A DNA stretch of 32,593 bases from Oscillospiraceae bacterium (GCA_015064065.1 SVSY01000009.1:1-32593), one strand, 5' to 3'; shown: positions 1 to 8,562, counted from the stretch's first letter. Notes: a model not told the origin generated them from the letters alone. Numbers and translations are program-made.

Positions 1-57
1 TGCTCCGTATGCGATAGAGGATCAGCCCACTTATACCTTGATAGCGCATACGGAGCA
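1..57. repeat. Perfect 13-bp inverted repeat at the left edge
   Basis: TGCTCCGTATGCG at 1-13 is the exact reverse complement of CGCATACGGAGCA at 45-57, with a 31-base spacer. Both arms are inside the coding frame of the surface protein. It may be chance, a weak mRNA hairpin or an edge artefact of assembly. Confidence 0.6.
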
Positions 58-3000
58 GACGAAAGCAGAGTATCTGCCCAAGCTTGCAAGCGTCAACGCG
101 AGAACCACCTTCAAGGTCGTACCGCTCGATTTTGAAGGGGTTGAGGGCGAAGGTGTAATAGCTTATCAAAATCCTATCGATATAGAACCTAAGCTTATCG
201 GCTATGAGGCGTTCTACTTTGAAAACGGAGAGCTTCAGGTGACGCTCAAGGCTTCGGAGAATACTCAAAAATATAAGCTTTGGAGAAAAACGCAGGGAAG
301 TGAATACTCGCTTATTTGCGAAACTCCGTATCCGATAATCGTTTGTGAAGGATATTCCGAAAGCGATACCTACGCCGTATCGCTCGTTAGTAACGCGCTT
401 CGTACTGAGAGCGAGCTTGTTGAGCTGACGAAGATACGTAATTATATCGAGGGGGCTGACTCAAACTCTGCAGAGCGACGAATAAATCTGCTTGACGGAT
501 TGAAATTCGAAGCTGCCGCGGGAACGGCTGTTTGGAACTCGGATTACGGCTATGAAAAGCTTACCGACGGACTTTACGGCAGAAATCCGGACGGAAGTCT
601 GAACGTGCACGTCGGAAGATATTCGTCAAAGGGCGTGAAGGATGCCTATATGGACGGAACGGCCGTTTTTGAGAGCTCTTGCTTGCTCTCGGAAATGAGG
701 CTCTATGATTTCAGCGGGGCTACCTCTACAAGACTTGGCAACGAAGTCAAGGTCTATGCCCTGAACCTCGGCGAATGGAAGGAGGTCTACTCTTTGAGCG
801 GAAATGCGGCAGTCATCTCTGCGCGCATTTTGGATGCTGAGAAGCAGCTCTATTATCTGCCGATCGATCTTTCGGGAGTGAAGGCAGACGCCGTACGGGT
901 GTACGCTAAAAACTCGATAGACGCGAACGGTGTTACGTTTTACGAAATAACCTGCAGCGGAACGGCACTTGCAGGAGGCACGGCTTATACGGAAAATATG
1001 CTGCTTGGCAAAGCTCCCGACAGCTTTACTCACGGCACGGCTCTTTTTGCGGGCTACGATCAGAGCAAGCTGACCGACGGAAGCCTCCACTCTAAAAACG
1101 GTCGCTACGCACAGTACGACGGTACAAACAACGGCTTTACCGTTGAATATCTGCTTGACAGCGAGGCGTCGCTCGATACACTTAAGATATATGATTTTGC
1201 CGAGCCGACAGAGCCCGCATCAAGAATAAGCTCGGCAACCGTAGAGCTCTACAGCGACGGAAAATGGGTAAAATATCTTGATGCAAAGCCTCTGCTCGCG
1301 CACGAAAACCGAGCAACAGACGATTACGGAAAATATACTCCCGTCGGTTTGGACGGAGCGAAGGCAGAAAAGATAAGGATAACTCTTAAGAACACCGCAA
1401 GCAAGCTCGGCGTAACCGTTTACGAGATAATGCTCAGCGGATACGTAAGTAAGGTGAGAGCACCCGAACGTGAAAATATTCTGCTTGGAAAGGAATTTGT
1501 TGCTGCTGAGGGTACTAACATATGGAACGAATCCTACGGCTACGACAAATTGACCGACGGCGTATATAACAAGGATGCGGACGGAAATACAAATTATCAT
1601 ATAGGAAGATATTCCTCAGGCTCTGGCGCGAACGAGCGTCTTGAAGGTACTGCAGAGTTTGGCGGAGTATATGAGCTGTCCGAAATGCGTATCTACGACT
1701 ATACGGGGTCGAACGATACGAGAATAGGCAAAGAGGTAAGAGTTGATGCGTACTACGCAGGAGAGTGGCGCACAGTTTACTCAAAGACGGGATACACAAG
1801 CATATTGAATGCAAGAGTGAAGGACAATTCTCTCGGACTCTGGTATCTGCCCGTAGATCTTTCGGGAGTAAAAGCGTCGGCAATAAGAGTATACGTGCTG
1901 ACCGACCCGTCGGCTGCTAACGTGACCTTGTATGAGATCACCTGTTCAGGAAGCAAGCTCGCGGAGCTTTCGGACAAAAATATTATAGAATCCGCGACCC
2001 TTGTAACCGTTACGGCAGGCGAAGCGGAAGATAGAGAGCTTAGCGCGTCGGAAAAGGCTTCGCTCACGGATAAAAATGCGGATACCGTCTTTGATATCGG
2101 CACTGCCGCTCGGTCGTATTGCCTTGAATTCGACCTTGGTCAAAAGTATTCTTTGTATACCTTAAAGATAAAGGACAAGAGAGCTGCGACCGATATCGTA
2201 AGCGGTAGTCCTGCAACGAGAAGCGACGATACCTGCGTTGAGCTCTACGTCGACGGGGAATGGATAAAGGTCGTGAGCGCAGAAGCACTTTCACTGACCG
2301 AAGAATACACGCTGTTTGAACTTTACGGACTCACGGCATCAAAACTTCGCGTGCGCTTCAATAACACGCAGACCTTTGATAACGGCACAAGTCCCGCTGC
2401 AGTGATAAGCGAGATATATTTGTCGATCGCGGGGGCAGCCCCCGACAAGAAGCCGCTGCTCAACGCTTATGCGGGTCTGCCTATTATTGCAGACGGCGGA
2501 GAAAAGTACCTTGAGAATATGAAGAAGTTCAAGGAGTACGTTACCGAATTTGCACTTAAAGAGGAGGATGTCTCGGCTTACGCAAAGGAGATGTGGGATT
2601 ATAACCGCACGCTTTTGAATGGAACTCATACCGCCCACAGCATAAAGCAGTATGAGGAGAAAGCGCCTGACTGCGTTGAGGGAGGTTGGTTCGCCTATGA
2701 AGCTTGTGAGCTCTGCGATTATACGACGTTTGAAGCTGTAGTTCCCGCGGGACACGACGTATCCGGCGAATGGCAGAGTGACGGCGGGTACCATTGGAAA
2801 AAATGCTTGGTATGCGGAGAGCTTGACGAGAGCACAAAGGCAGAGCACGTGTTCGATAATAGCTGTGACGATAGCTGTAACGTTTGCGCACAAAAGAGAA
2901 GCGTAACGCATATGTACTCGGGAGAGTGCGATAGCGAATGCGATATCTGCGGTTTGACAAGAACTGCTACGGGCGCACACAGCGGCGGAGAAGCTACCTG

Positions 3001-3334
3001 TACGAAAAAAGCGGTGTGCAGCGTTTGCGGCGAGGAATACGGGGAGCTTGCAAAGCACTCATACTCAAGTGAGTGGAAGAGCGATGAAACTCACCATTGG
3101 CACGAGTGCTCCTGCGGAGAGACGTCGGAGAGGGAAGAGCACGTTTTCGGCGACTGGACTCAGAAGGACGGACAGCAGAGCAGAAGCTGCCTGTGCGGAT
3201 TTACTCAGACACAGCCGATAGAGAAGAAACCGATTTCTGCGCTCGCAATAACGGCGATCGCGGTAGGAGCAGTTCTTGTGCTTGGAACGGCAGGATTTTG
3301 TCTGTATCGCTTTGCTTTCAAAAAGAAAAAGTAA
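2..3334 (+). CDS. Membrane-anchored surface protein with discoidin-like and Cys-pair repeats (5' partial)
   Basis: The reading frame is open to the left edge (codons GCT CCG TAT from base 2), so the TTG at 38 in the ORF track is not a real start and the N-terminus, including any signal peptide, lies outside. From the TTG numbering: about 1-145 is an unassigned segment, possibly fibronectin- or Ig-like. Residues about 147-309, 319-469, 478-639 and 647-800 are four related modules with KLTDG or similar, a WKEVYS/WRTVYS-type strand and a closing YEITCSG, resembling F5/8 type C (discoidin) carbohydrate-binding modules. About 868-1060 is a Cys-rich region with repeated CxxC pairs (CLVCG, CNVC, CDICG, CSVCG, CLCG). 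A single membrane helix at about 1065-1092 ends in KKKK, so anchoring is by a C-terminal transmembrane helix with an inside-positive tail; no LPXTG is seen. I infer an outward-facing adhesin or glycan-binding protein; the ligand is unknown. It is unrelated to the division genes downstream. Confidence 0.8.
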   Translation, partial: APYAIEDQPTYTLIAHTEQTKAEYLPKLASVNARTTFKVVPLDFEGVEGEGVIAYQNPIDIEPKLIGYEAFYFENGELQVTLKASENTQKYKLWRKTQGSEYSLICETPYPIIVCEGYSESDTYAVSLVSNALRTESELVELTKIRNYIEGADSNSAERRINLLDGLKFEAAAGTAVWNSDYGYEKLTDGLYGRNPDGSLNVHVGRYSSKGVKDAYMDGTAVFESSCLLSEMRLYDFSGATSTRLGNEVKVYALNLGEWKEVYSLSGNAAVISARILDAEKQLYYLPIDLSGVKADAVRVYAKNSIDANGVTFYEITCSGTALAGGTAYTENMLLGKAPDSFTHGTALFAGYDQSKLTDGSLHSKNGRYAQYDGTNNGFTVEYLLDSEASLDTLKIYDFAEPTEPASRISSATVELYSDGKWVKYLDAKPLLAHENRATDDYGKYTPVGLDGAKAEKIRITLKNTASKLGVTVYEIMLSGYVSKVRAPERENILLGKEFVAAEGTNIWNESYGYDKLTDGVYNKDADGNTNYHIGRYSSGSGANERLEGTAEFGGVYELSEMRIYDYTGSNDTRIGKEVRVDAYYAGEWRTVYSKTGYTSILNARVKDNSLGLWYLPVDLSGVKASAIRVYVLTDPSAANVTLYEITCSGSKLAELSDKNIIESATLVTVTAGEAEDRELSASEKASLTDKNADTVFDIGTAARSYCLEFDLGQKYSLYTLKIKDKRAATDIVSGSPATRSDDTCVELYVDGEWIKVVSAEALSLTEEYTLFELYGLTASKLRVRFNNTQTFDNGTSPAAVISEIYLSIAGAAPDKKPLLNAYAGLPIIADGGEKYLENMKKFKEYVTEFALKEEDVSAYAKEMWDYNRTLLNGTHTAHSIKQYEEKAPDCVEGGWFAYEACELCDYTTFEAVVPAGHDVSGEWQSDGGYHWKKCLVCGELDESTKAEHVFDNSCDDSCNVCAQKRSVTHMYSGECDSECDICGLTRTATGAHSGGEATCTKKAVCSVCGEEYGELAKHSYSSEWKSDETHHWHECSCGETSEREEHVFGDWTQKDGQQSRSCLCGFTQTQPIEKKPISALAITAIAVGAVLVLGTAGFCLYRFAFKKKK
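475..2434 (+). repeat. Four tandem discoidin-like module repeats in the surface protein
   Basis: Four modules of about 150-160 codons lie at roughly 475-963, 993-1442, 1470-1952 and 1977-2434. Modules 1 and 3 are the closest pair: both have an LLxG start, YGYxKLTDG, a GRYSS segment, LSEMRxYD, WYLP/YYLPxDLSGVKA and a YEITCSG end. Modules 2 and 4 are more divergent, which suggests an ancestral duplication of a two-module block or an alternating arrangement. Assignment to the F5/8 type C superfamily is by pattern only. Confidence 0.65.
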
Positions 3335-3358
3335 TATAAAATTTCCATAAAATATCTA

Positions 3359-3401
3359 AAAACACCGAAAGACCGAGCTTTGCTCGGTCTTTCGGTGTTT
3401 T
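3359..3401 (+). terminator. Intrinsic terminator after the surface protein gene
   Basis: A perfect 20-bp stem (AAAACACCGAAAGACCGAGC and its complement) with a TTT loop lies 24 bases after the TAA stop at 3332-3334. The stem is flanked by A residues on the left and T residues on the right, so it could act in both directions. It isolates the surface protein gene from the mraZ operon. Confidence 0.9.
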
Positions 3402-3665
3402 ACTATACGATATAATAGTTAGCAAAAAATCATGTTAAGAATACGCGATATCCCTAACTAAATTTTGTGTTGCTTTACGTAATGATCTCGGCGATAGAAG
3501 CTGGAGAAAAACGAAAATGACAGTAAGTATTTGAAAGAATTGTAAAAAAAAGTAAATAGTGGCTTGAAAATGTGAAAAAAGGTTAAAAATTTGGGCAAAT
3601 CATAAGTTTTTTTCGAAAAAATAAAAAAAGTTTTTCTGTTTTTTGGCTTTTTTTAACGCTACCTC
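3402..3665. other. Non-coding A/T-rich intergenic stretch
   Basis: No convincing gene is seen. A TATAAT at 3411-3416 has no good -35 at the right distance, and a 7-bp inverted repeat (TAGTTAG at 3416-3422, CTAACTA at 3454-3460) follows it. Bases 3540-3660 are rich in A and T runs, including a TTTTTTCGAAAAAA palindrome at 3608-3621, and may act as UP-like or curved DNA upstream of the mraZ promoter. The minus-strand ORFs of the track here (3600-3839, 3683-4060) have low-complexity Phe/Lys-rich translations and are not believed. Confidence 0.5.
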
Positions 3666-3694
3666 TTGATTATTTTGTAGAGTTAGTTTATAAT
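3666..3694 (+). promoter_or_regulatory. mraZ operon promoter
   Basis: TTGATT at 3666-3671 and TATAAT at 3689-3694 are separated by exactly 17 bases, a strong vegetative sigma-A-type promoter. Transcription would begin near 3701, leaving a leader of about 140 bases before mraZ. It is the only good promoter seen before the division/cell wall cluster. Confidence 0.85.
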
Positions 3695-3707
3695 AATAGC
3701 ACCGATG

Positions 3708-3732
3708 TGGTGAAAAGTGGTGCGAAATGGTG
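3708..3732 (+). promoter_or_regulatory. Putative MraZ operator: three TGGTG boxes at 10-bp period
   Basis: TGGTG occurs at 3708-3712, 3718-3722 and 3728-3732, i.e. three direct repeats with five-base spacers, starting just downstream of the predicted transcription start. The layout matches known MraZ operators (TGGGN direct repeats with 5-nt spacers in E. coli). A fourth, off-register AAGTGGGG lies at 3786-3793. Position predicts autorepression by blocking initiation or promoter clearance. Confidence 0.75.
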
Positions 3733-3844
3733 GATAAAAGACCAAGAATACCACAAAACACCGCAAAGCCTTGAAAATCATAGAGAAGTGGGGTAAGAGT
3801 TCCCACAAAAAATATATAAAAATCATCGAAAGGAGGCATATCTG

Positions 3845-4267
3845 ATGTTTTCGGGAGAATTCAAACACACACTTGATCTTAAAAACAGACTTTTCATACC
3901 CGCAAAGCACCGCGAAGAGCTTGGCGAGAGTTTTATGGTAGCGAAGAGTATCAGAGAAAATTGCCTTAAGGTTTATTCGATGGCAGAATGGGAGGACTAT
4001 ATAAGTCCCATTCTTAAGATGGAAAGAAAAGCATCCGAGGCTATACTCAGAGCGTTGCACAGAGACGCTGCACAGGTATCTCCCGACTCGCAGGGAAGAA
4101 TAGTTATCCCTGCAGCACTCGTTGAATACGCGGGAATATCCAAATCGGCGGTTGTGGTCGGCTGTGGTAAATACGCAGAAATATGGTCAGAGGAAAATTA
4201 CAACGCGATGGTGGCAGAAGAGAACATTGCGGACATCAAGGATCTTCTTGAATCCTACGGACTCTGA
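3845..4267 (+). CDS. mraZ: Transcriptional regulator MraZ
   Basis: 140 residues, close to the usual family length (about 143-152). It has two SpoVT/AbrB-like swapped-hairpin halves, each with the family DxxxR signature: DLKNR followed by [12 protein letters not shown] near residue 12, and DSQGR followed by [13 protein letters not shown] near residue 82. MraZ forms a ring-shaped oligomer that binds direct repeats upstream of its own operon and represses the dcw genes. The ATG at 3845 has an AAAGGAGG at 3829-3836 with 8-base spacing. It is the first gene of the cluster, 5 bases from rsmH, and the TGGTG box array in its leader is the likely target. Confidence 0.95.
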   Translation: MFSGEFKHTLDLKNRLFIPAKHREELGESFMVAKSIRENCLKVYSMAEWEDYISPILKMERKASEAILRALHRDAAQVSPDSQGRIVIPAALVEYAGISKSAVVVGCGKYAEIWSEENYNAMVAEENIADIKDLLESYGL

Positions 4268-4272
4268 TCGAT

Positions 4273-5226
4273 ATGGCAGAGGAAAAAGTAAAAATAGAAT
4301 TTTCCCATCGCTCAGTCCTTCTTGACGAGTGTATGGACGGATTGAATATAAGACCCGACGGAATTTACGTCGACGGAACTGCAGGCGGAGCGGGGCACTC
4401 GAGCGAGATCGCAAAAAGGCTCGGGGGCGGAAGGCTCATCGCTATAGATCAGGACGAGACGGCTGTTGCGGTCGCGACCGAGAGATTGAATGCTCTCAAA
4501 AAGAATACGACGGTAGTTAGAAGCAACTTTTGCGAGCTTGCGAAGGTTTGCAGAGAGCTCGGTGTAGAGCAGATCGACGGAGTGCTGCTCGACCTTGGGG
4601 TTTCCTCCTATCAGCTCGACACGGCTGAGCGAGGATTTTCCTACAGCGCAGACGCACCGCTCGATATGAGAATGGACAACAGATGCACCCTCAGTGCATA
4701 CGACGTTGTCAATACTTACTCCGAGCAAGAACTAAAAAGAATACTTTTTGATTACGGCGAGGAGCGTTTCGCACCTGCGATAGCTTCAGCTATAGTCAAG
4801 AGACGCGAAAAATCCCCCATAGAGACCACGGCAGAGCTCAGCGACATAATCAAATACGCGATGCCGCCCGCCGCAAGAGAAGGCGGACATCACCCCGCAA
4901 AGCGAAGCTTTCAGGCTATACGCATTGAGGTCAACCGCGAGCTTGACGTTATCGAGCCTGCTATAAAGGGCGCGGTCGAGATGCTCTCTTCGGGCGGAAG
5001 GATAGCGATAATAACCTTCCATTCGCTTGAGGACAGAATAGTCAAGCAGGCGTTTGCGTCGCTTGCTTCGGGCTGTACCTGCCCGAAAGATTTCCCTATA
5101 TGCGTTTGCGGAAATAAACCAAAGGTGAAGATAGTTAATAAAAAACCGATACTGCCCACGAAGCAGGAGCTTGAGGAAAATCCTCGCTCCAGAAGTGCAA
5201 AGCTGAGGGTGGCAGAAAAAATTTAG
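4273..5226 (+). CDS. rsmH: 16S rRNA (cytosine1402-N4)-methyltransferase RsmH (MraW)
   Basis: 317 residues, normal length. The SAM-binding loop [10 protein letters not shown] (about residues 34-43), [10 protein letters not shown] with GFSY, MRMD, the [15 protein letters not shown] segment, [12 protein letters not shown] and the C-terminal [13 protein letters not shown] are all present. A Cys cluster ([14 protein letters not shown]) near the C-terminus is usual for Firmicutes homologues. The enzyme methylates N4 of C1402 in the decoding centre of 16S rRNA. The ATG lies 5 bases after the mraZ stop with no clear Shine-Dalgarno, so translation is probably coupled to mraZ. Confidence 0.96.
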   Translation: MAEEKVKIEFSHRSVLLDECMDGLNIRPDGIYVDGTAGGAGHSSEIAKRLGGGRLIAIDQDETAVAVATERLNALKKNTTVVRSNFCELAKVCRELGVEQIDGVLLDLGVSSYQLDTAERGFSYSADAPLDMRMDNRCTLSAYDVVNTYSEQELKRILFDYGEERFAPAIASAIVKRREKSPIETTAELSDIIKYAMPPAAREGGHHPAKRSFQAIRIEVNRELDVIEPAIKGAVEMLSSGGRIAIITFHSLEDRIVKQAFASLASGCTCPKDFPICVCGNKPKVKIVNKKPILPTKQELEENPRSRSAKLRVAEKI

Positions 5227-5280
5227 CACACGAACAAACATTAAAAAAACGAACTTTGATCAAAAGAGGAGAAGAGAACG

Positions 5281-6123
5281 ATGGCAACTGAGTACATGAA
5301 CGATTCTTATAGCCGCTGTATTGCAGAGCTCCGCACCCGCTATCGCGGAAGAGCTGTTTCGGGTAATGCGAAGAACGAAGCCGCGATGCTTGATAAACGA
5401 GAGAGCGAGCAGGAGGCAGCACTCGAATCCTATATTCTTTTCGACTCTCGCTCCAAGATAGCAGACAGCTACAGAAGCGGTGAATACAACGGAAGCAAAT
5501 ATATGACCTCCGATGATTTCGTTCGCTACTTCAAGAGCAGAAGAGCTTTCTATATGCCCAAGGTTCAGGAATCTGAGGAAGCGAAGGCAGAGGCGGTAAA
5601 GAACTCCTCTGTACCTCAGAGAAAAAACGGAGCTTCTCCGGCGAGCCCTGCTGAGTCAGGCTCGAAGGAGGGTCACATAGAAAGACTGTTGTCGGCAGGT
5701 AAGGAGCTTATACTCAAGTGGTTTCCCGTTGAGAGAACAGAGGGAAGGACCGAGGGACGACGTATGCGTTTTCCCGTATCCGCGCTTGCGGGTATCGCGG
5801 TCTTTGCAATATCAATGAGTCTTATCGTAGGTGGCTCGGTAATGGTAGGAGACGCAACCGCAGAGGTTGGCAGACTCGACTCCGAGATAGCTTCGCTTGA
5901 GGCACAGTACGATGATCTCGAGGGAAAGCTTGACCTCAAATATACTGCTGACGGTATTGAAGCCGACGCTAAAGAGCTCGGTATGGTAAAGCGTCAGTAT
6001 GCTGACAACGAATTTGTAACTATTGAAAATGAAGACGAGATAAACATATATGATGATGAAAAAGAGGAGAACGTAGGACTTGCGGCTCTGCTGTCAGCCT
6101 TCGGGCTCGACCTCAAGGATTGA
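5281..6123 (+). CDS. FtsL-like septum protein with long cytoplasmic N-terminus
   Basis: 280 residues, more than twice the usual FtsL (about 100-130). Residues 1-163 are hydrophilic and charged, with Ala/Ser/Glu-rich low complexity around 100-130. One membrane helix is at about 164-190 (FPVSALAGIAVFAISMSLIV). A short coiled coil follows (EVGRLDSEIASLEAQYDDLEGKL, about 195-217), then an ADAKELGMVKRQ segment typical of FtsL/DivIC-type proteins, and an acidic tail. Position between rsmH and the division PBP, topology and coiled coil support FtsL; sequence similarity alone is weak. FtsL pairs with DivIC and DivIB and activates FtsW-PBP. The ATG at 5281 has GAGGAGAAGAG just upstream. The function of the long N-terminus is unknown. 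Confidence 0.75.
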   Translation: MATEYMNDSYSRCIAELRTRYRGRAVSGNAKNEAAMLDKRESEQEAALESYILFDSRSKIADSYRSGEYNGSKYMTSDDFVRYFKSRRAFYMPKVQESEEAKAEAVKNSSVPQRKNGASPASPAESGSKEGHIERLLSAGKELILKWFPVERTEGRTEGRRMRFPVSALAGIAVFAISMSLIVGGSVMVGDATAEVGRLDSEIASLEAQYDDLEGKLDLKYTADGIEADAKELGMVKRQYADNEFVTIENEDEINIYDDEKEENVGLAALLSAFGLDLKD

Positions 6124-6200
6124 CCGTCATAAACACCGATCCTTCGTCATATCATATAAAGGATAAAATACACCGCTCTTGCGGTGACGATAAACAGGCG

Positions 6201-6209
6201 AAGGGAGAG
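6201..6209 (+). promoter_or_regulatory. Ribosome binding site setting the PBP start at 6214
   Basis: AAGGGAGAG sits 4 bases before ATG 6214. The GTG at 6184 used by the ORF track lies upstream of this site and has no comparable site of its own. Confidence 0.75.
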
Positions 6210-6213
6210 CTCA

Positions 6214-8562
6214 ATGGGGCGCACGGTAGGATCGAAAGCACTAAAACGTTCGACATTTTTAGGCTTTATGGTTTTTTGCGTCTTTGGAGTGCTTCTTTTG
6301 CGAATATTGATGCTGCAGACCTGCAGCTTTGAAAAGTATCAGACTAAGGTCATCAATCAGATGACTACCGAGTCGGCAGTTCCCGCAAACCGCGGAAAAA
6401 TATTTGACCGAAACGGAAACGTCCTTGCTACAAACGTTACGACCTACAGACTCTTCATATCTCCCTCGAGTATATCGAGTGCACAGGAGGAGAGCGGAGA
6501 GAATTATTCGGATCTTGTTGCAAAGGGACTTTCTGTGCTCGTCGAGGACGTAGAATACGATAACGTCTATAAGCAGGCTACCGAGTACACGCAATATCTC
6601 GACAGAACTATAGCGCGCAAGGTGAGCGAGGCTAAGGCAGACGAGATACGCGAGTTTATAGCCGAGTATTCGCTTGAACAGATGGTGTTTCTCGAAGCGC
6701 AGAGTACACGCTATTATCCCGGCGGAGATATGGCGGCACACGTGCTTGGGTTTACGAGCAGTGACGGCGATGGACTGTATGGGCTTGAGCTTCAGTACGA
6801 CAAATATCTGAGCGGAGTTGACGGATACTACATAAAGGCACGTGACTCATACGGAAACGTTATGCCCTTTGAGTATGCGAGTTACATCAACGCTATCGAC
6901 GGATATGATCTTACGACCACTATAGACAGCACGGTACAGAGCTTTCTTGAAGAGGAGCTTGCGGCTACCGTGGAAAAACACAACGTAACTAATCGCGCTT
7001 GCGGAATAGTTATGGACGTGAATACCGGAGCTATCTTAGCGATGGCTACCTCATCTCCCTTTGATCTTAACGACCCGTGGCAGCTTGACGAAAATTCTGC
7101 AACGCGTCTTGAAAATCTTAAAAATGAGGGTTACGACGAGCAGAGCGACGAATATAACGATCTCTCCAGAGAGCTTTTGACTACTATGTGGTCAAATAAA
7201 GCGGTCACCGAGAGCTATATTCCGGGTTCTACGTTTAAAATAATAACCTCGTCGATGGCACTTGAGGAAAAGGTGGTCAGTATGACCGAATCGGTCAACT
7301 GCCCCGGACATAAGACTCTTTTCGGACACACGATACACTGTCACGAAACAAAAGGACACGGATCGCTGTCCTTTGCGCAAGGACTTCAGCAATCCTGCAA
7401 CGTGTGGTTTATGACGCTTGGAGAACGCATCGGCGTAGAGCGTTATCAGGATTACGTAGAAATTTTTGGTTATAAAGAAAAGACGGGAATAGATCTTCCC
7501 GGTGAAGGAAACAGTATTTTTGCCGCAGACATGACGGAGCTTGACCTTGCTATCTATGCCTTTGGACAGAACTTTACTGTAACTCCTATGCAACAGATAT
7601 GTGCGGTAGCTTCAGTCGCTAACGGCGGAGAGCTTCTTACTCCGTATCTGGTTGAAAAGATAAGTGATAACGCAGGTAACGTAATATACGCTCACGAAAC
7701 TGAACAGAAGCGTGAGACAATAAGCAAAGCTACCTGCGAGACGATATCTAAAATACTTGAAGAGGGTGTTTCGGGCGATGGCGGAGCGAAGACCGCTTAC
7801 GTCGCGGGATATCGCGTTGCAGCAAAGACGGGTACTTCGGAAAAGAAGGAACGCGAATGCCCCAAATGCGGATCTACCGGAATGCCGCAGACTATAGACG
7901 ATACGGTAATGTACGTTTGTAACATATGTAAATATACCGCCGAGGCGGACGATTTTCCCGTAAGTGAGAAGTATATATGCTCGACTGTTGCATATGCACC
8001 CGCCGACGATCCTGAGATAGCGGTGCTTATAATGGTCGACGAGCCTACGCGCGGTTCGCTCTACGGAAGCACGGTCGCCGCTCCGTACGTAAGAAACGTG
8101 CTCAAGAACGCTATGCCGTATCTTGGAGTAGAAGCGCGTTATACGCCCGAGGAACTCGAAAATATGAGAGTACGCGTGGCAAGCTACAAGAGCCGAAGCG
8201 TTGAAGCGGCTATCGAATCTATAAGCGAAGCGGGACTTCGCTATAAGGTTATAGGTGACGGTGAATACGTTACCTCACAGCTTCCTGCCGCAGGCGAATA
8301 CGTCGAGGAAGTATCGGGAACGATAGTCTTGTACGCGGGAGCAAAAATTGAAGATAACGTGACGGTGCCCGATCTTAGCGGAATGGTCGCCGCTACGGCA
8401 AATCAGGCTTTGATAAATCTCAATTTGAACGTAAGAATAGAAGGTGCCGACAGTTATCTGTCGGGCACGGGATATAAGGTGGTGGCACAGTCGGTCGCAC
8501 CCGGCGAGAAGGTCGCGGCGGGAACTGTGATAACGCTCACCTTTGCTAAGAGCAGCTCGTAG
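6214..8562 (+). CDS. Class B penicillin-binding protein (SpoVD/FtsI type) with Cys4 insertion and two PASTA domains
   Basis: 782 residues from ATG 6214 (the track's GTG 6184 is less likely). A short cytoplasmic tail and one membrane helix (LGFMVFCVFGVLLLRILML) are followed by the PBP dimerisation domain, starting at PANRGKIFDRNG. The transpeptidase domain has STFK with nucleophile Ser339, SCN at 394-396 and KTGT at 538-541. Directly after KTGT comes CPKC(549-552)...CNIC(569-572), a zinc-ribbon-like insertion I do not know from standard SpoVD or PBP2B. The domain resumes with KYICSTVAYAPADDPEIAV. Two PASTA modules end the protein. It crosslinks septal peptidoglycan as partner of FtsW. Whether it is the vegetative FtsI or sporulation SpoVD cannot be settled, but the locus and single copy here suggest the division enzyme. 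Confidence 0.92.
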   Translation: MGRTVGSKALKRSTFLGFMVFCVFGVLLLRILMLQTCSFEKYQTKVINQMTTESAVPANRGKIFDRNGNVLATNVTTYRLFISPSSISSAQEESGENYSDLVAKGLSVLVEDVEYDNVYKQATEYTQYLDRTIARKVSEAKADEIREFIAEYSLEQMVFLEAQSTRYYPGGDMAAHVLGFTSSDGDGLYGLELQYDKYLSGVDGYYIKARDSYGNVMPFEYASYINAIDGYDLTTTIDSTVQSFLEEELAATVEKHNVTNRACGIVMDVNTGAILAMATSSPFDLNDPWQLDENSATRLENLKNEGYDEQSDEYNDLSRELLTTMWSNKAVTESYIPGSTFKIITSSMALEEKVVSMTESVNCPGHKTLFGHTIHCHETKGHGSLSFAQGLQQSCNVWFMTLGERIGVERYQDYVEIFGYKEKTGIDLPGEGNSIFAADMTELDLAIYAFGQNFTVTPMQQICAVASVANGGELLTPYLVEKISDNAGNVIYAHETEQKRETISKATCETISKILEEGVSGDGGAKTAYVAGYRVAAKTGTSEKKERECPKCGSTGMPQTIDDTVMYVCNICKYTAEADDFPVSEKYICSTVAYAPADDPEIAVLIMVDEPTRGSLYGSTVAAPYVRNVLKNAMPYLGVEARYTPEELENMRVRVASYKSRSVEAAIESISEAGLRYKVIGDGEYVTSQLPAAGEYVEEVSGTIVLYAGAKIEDNVTVPDLSGMVAATANQALINLNLNVRIEGADSYLSGTGYKVVAQSVAPGEKVAAGTVITLTFAKSSS

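Noticed and set aside
3403-3416. TATAAT after the first terminator as a promoter for a small RNA
   Set aside because: The -35 position (3388-3393) reads TCTTTC within the terminator stem; no structured RNA follows.
3600-4060. Minus-strand ORFs (79 and 125 aa) across the mraZ leader
   Set aside because: Phe/Lys-rich low-complexity translations over AT-rich promoter DNA, one overlapping mraZ; no ribosome binding site.
6171-6186. CACCGC-TCTT-GCGGTG hairpin upstream of the PBP gene
   Set aside because: Only a 6-bp stem and no following T run, so not called a terminator; it might slightly affect translation but nothing supports that.
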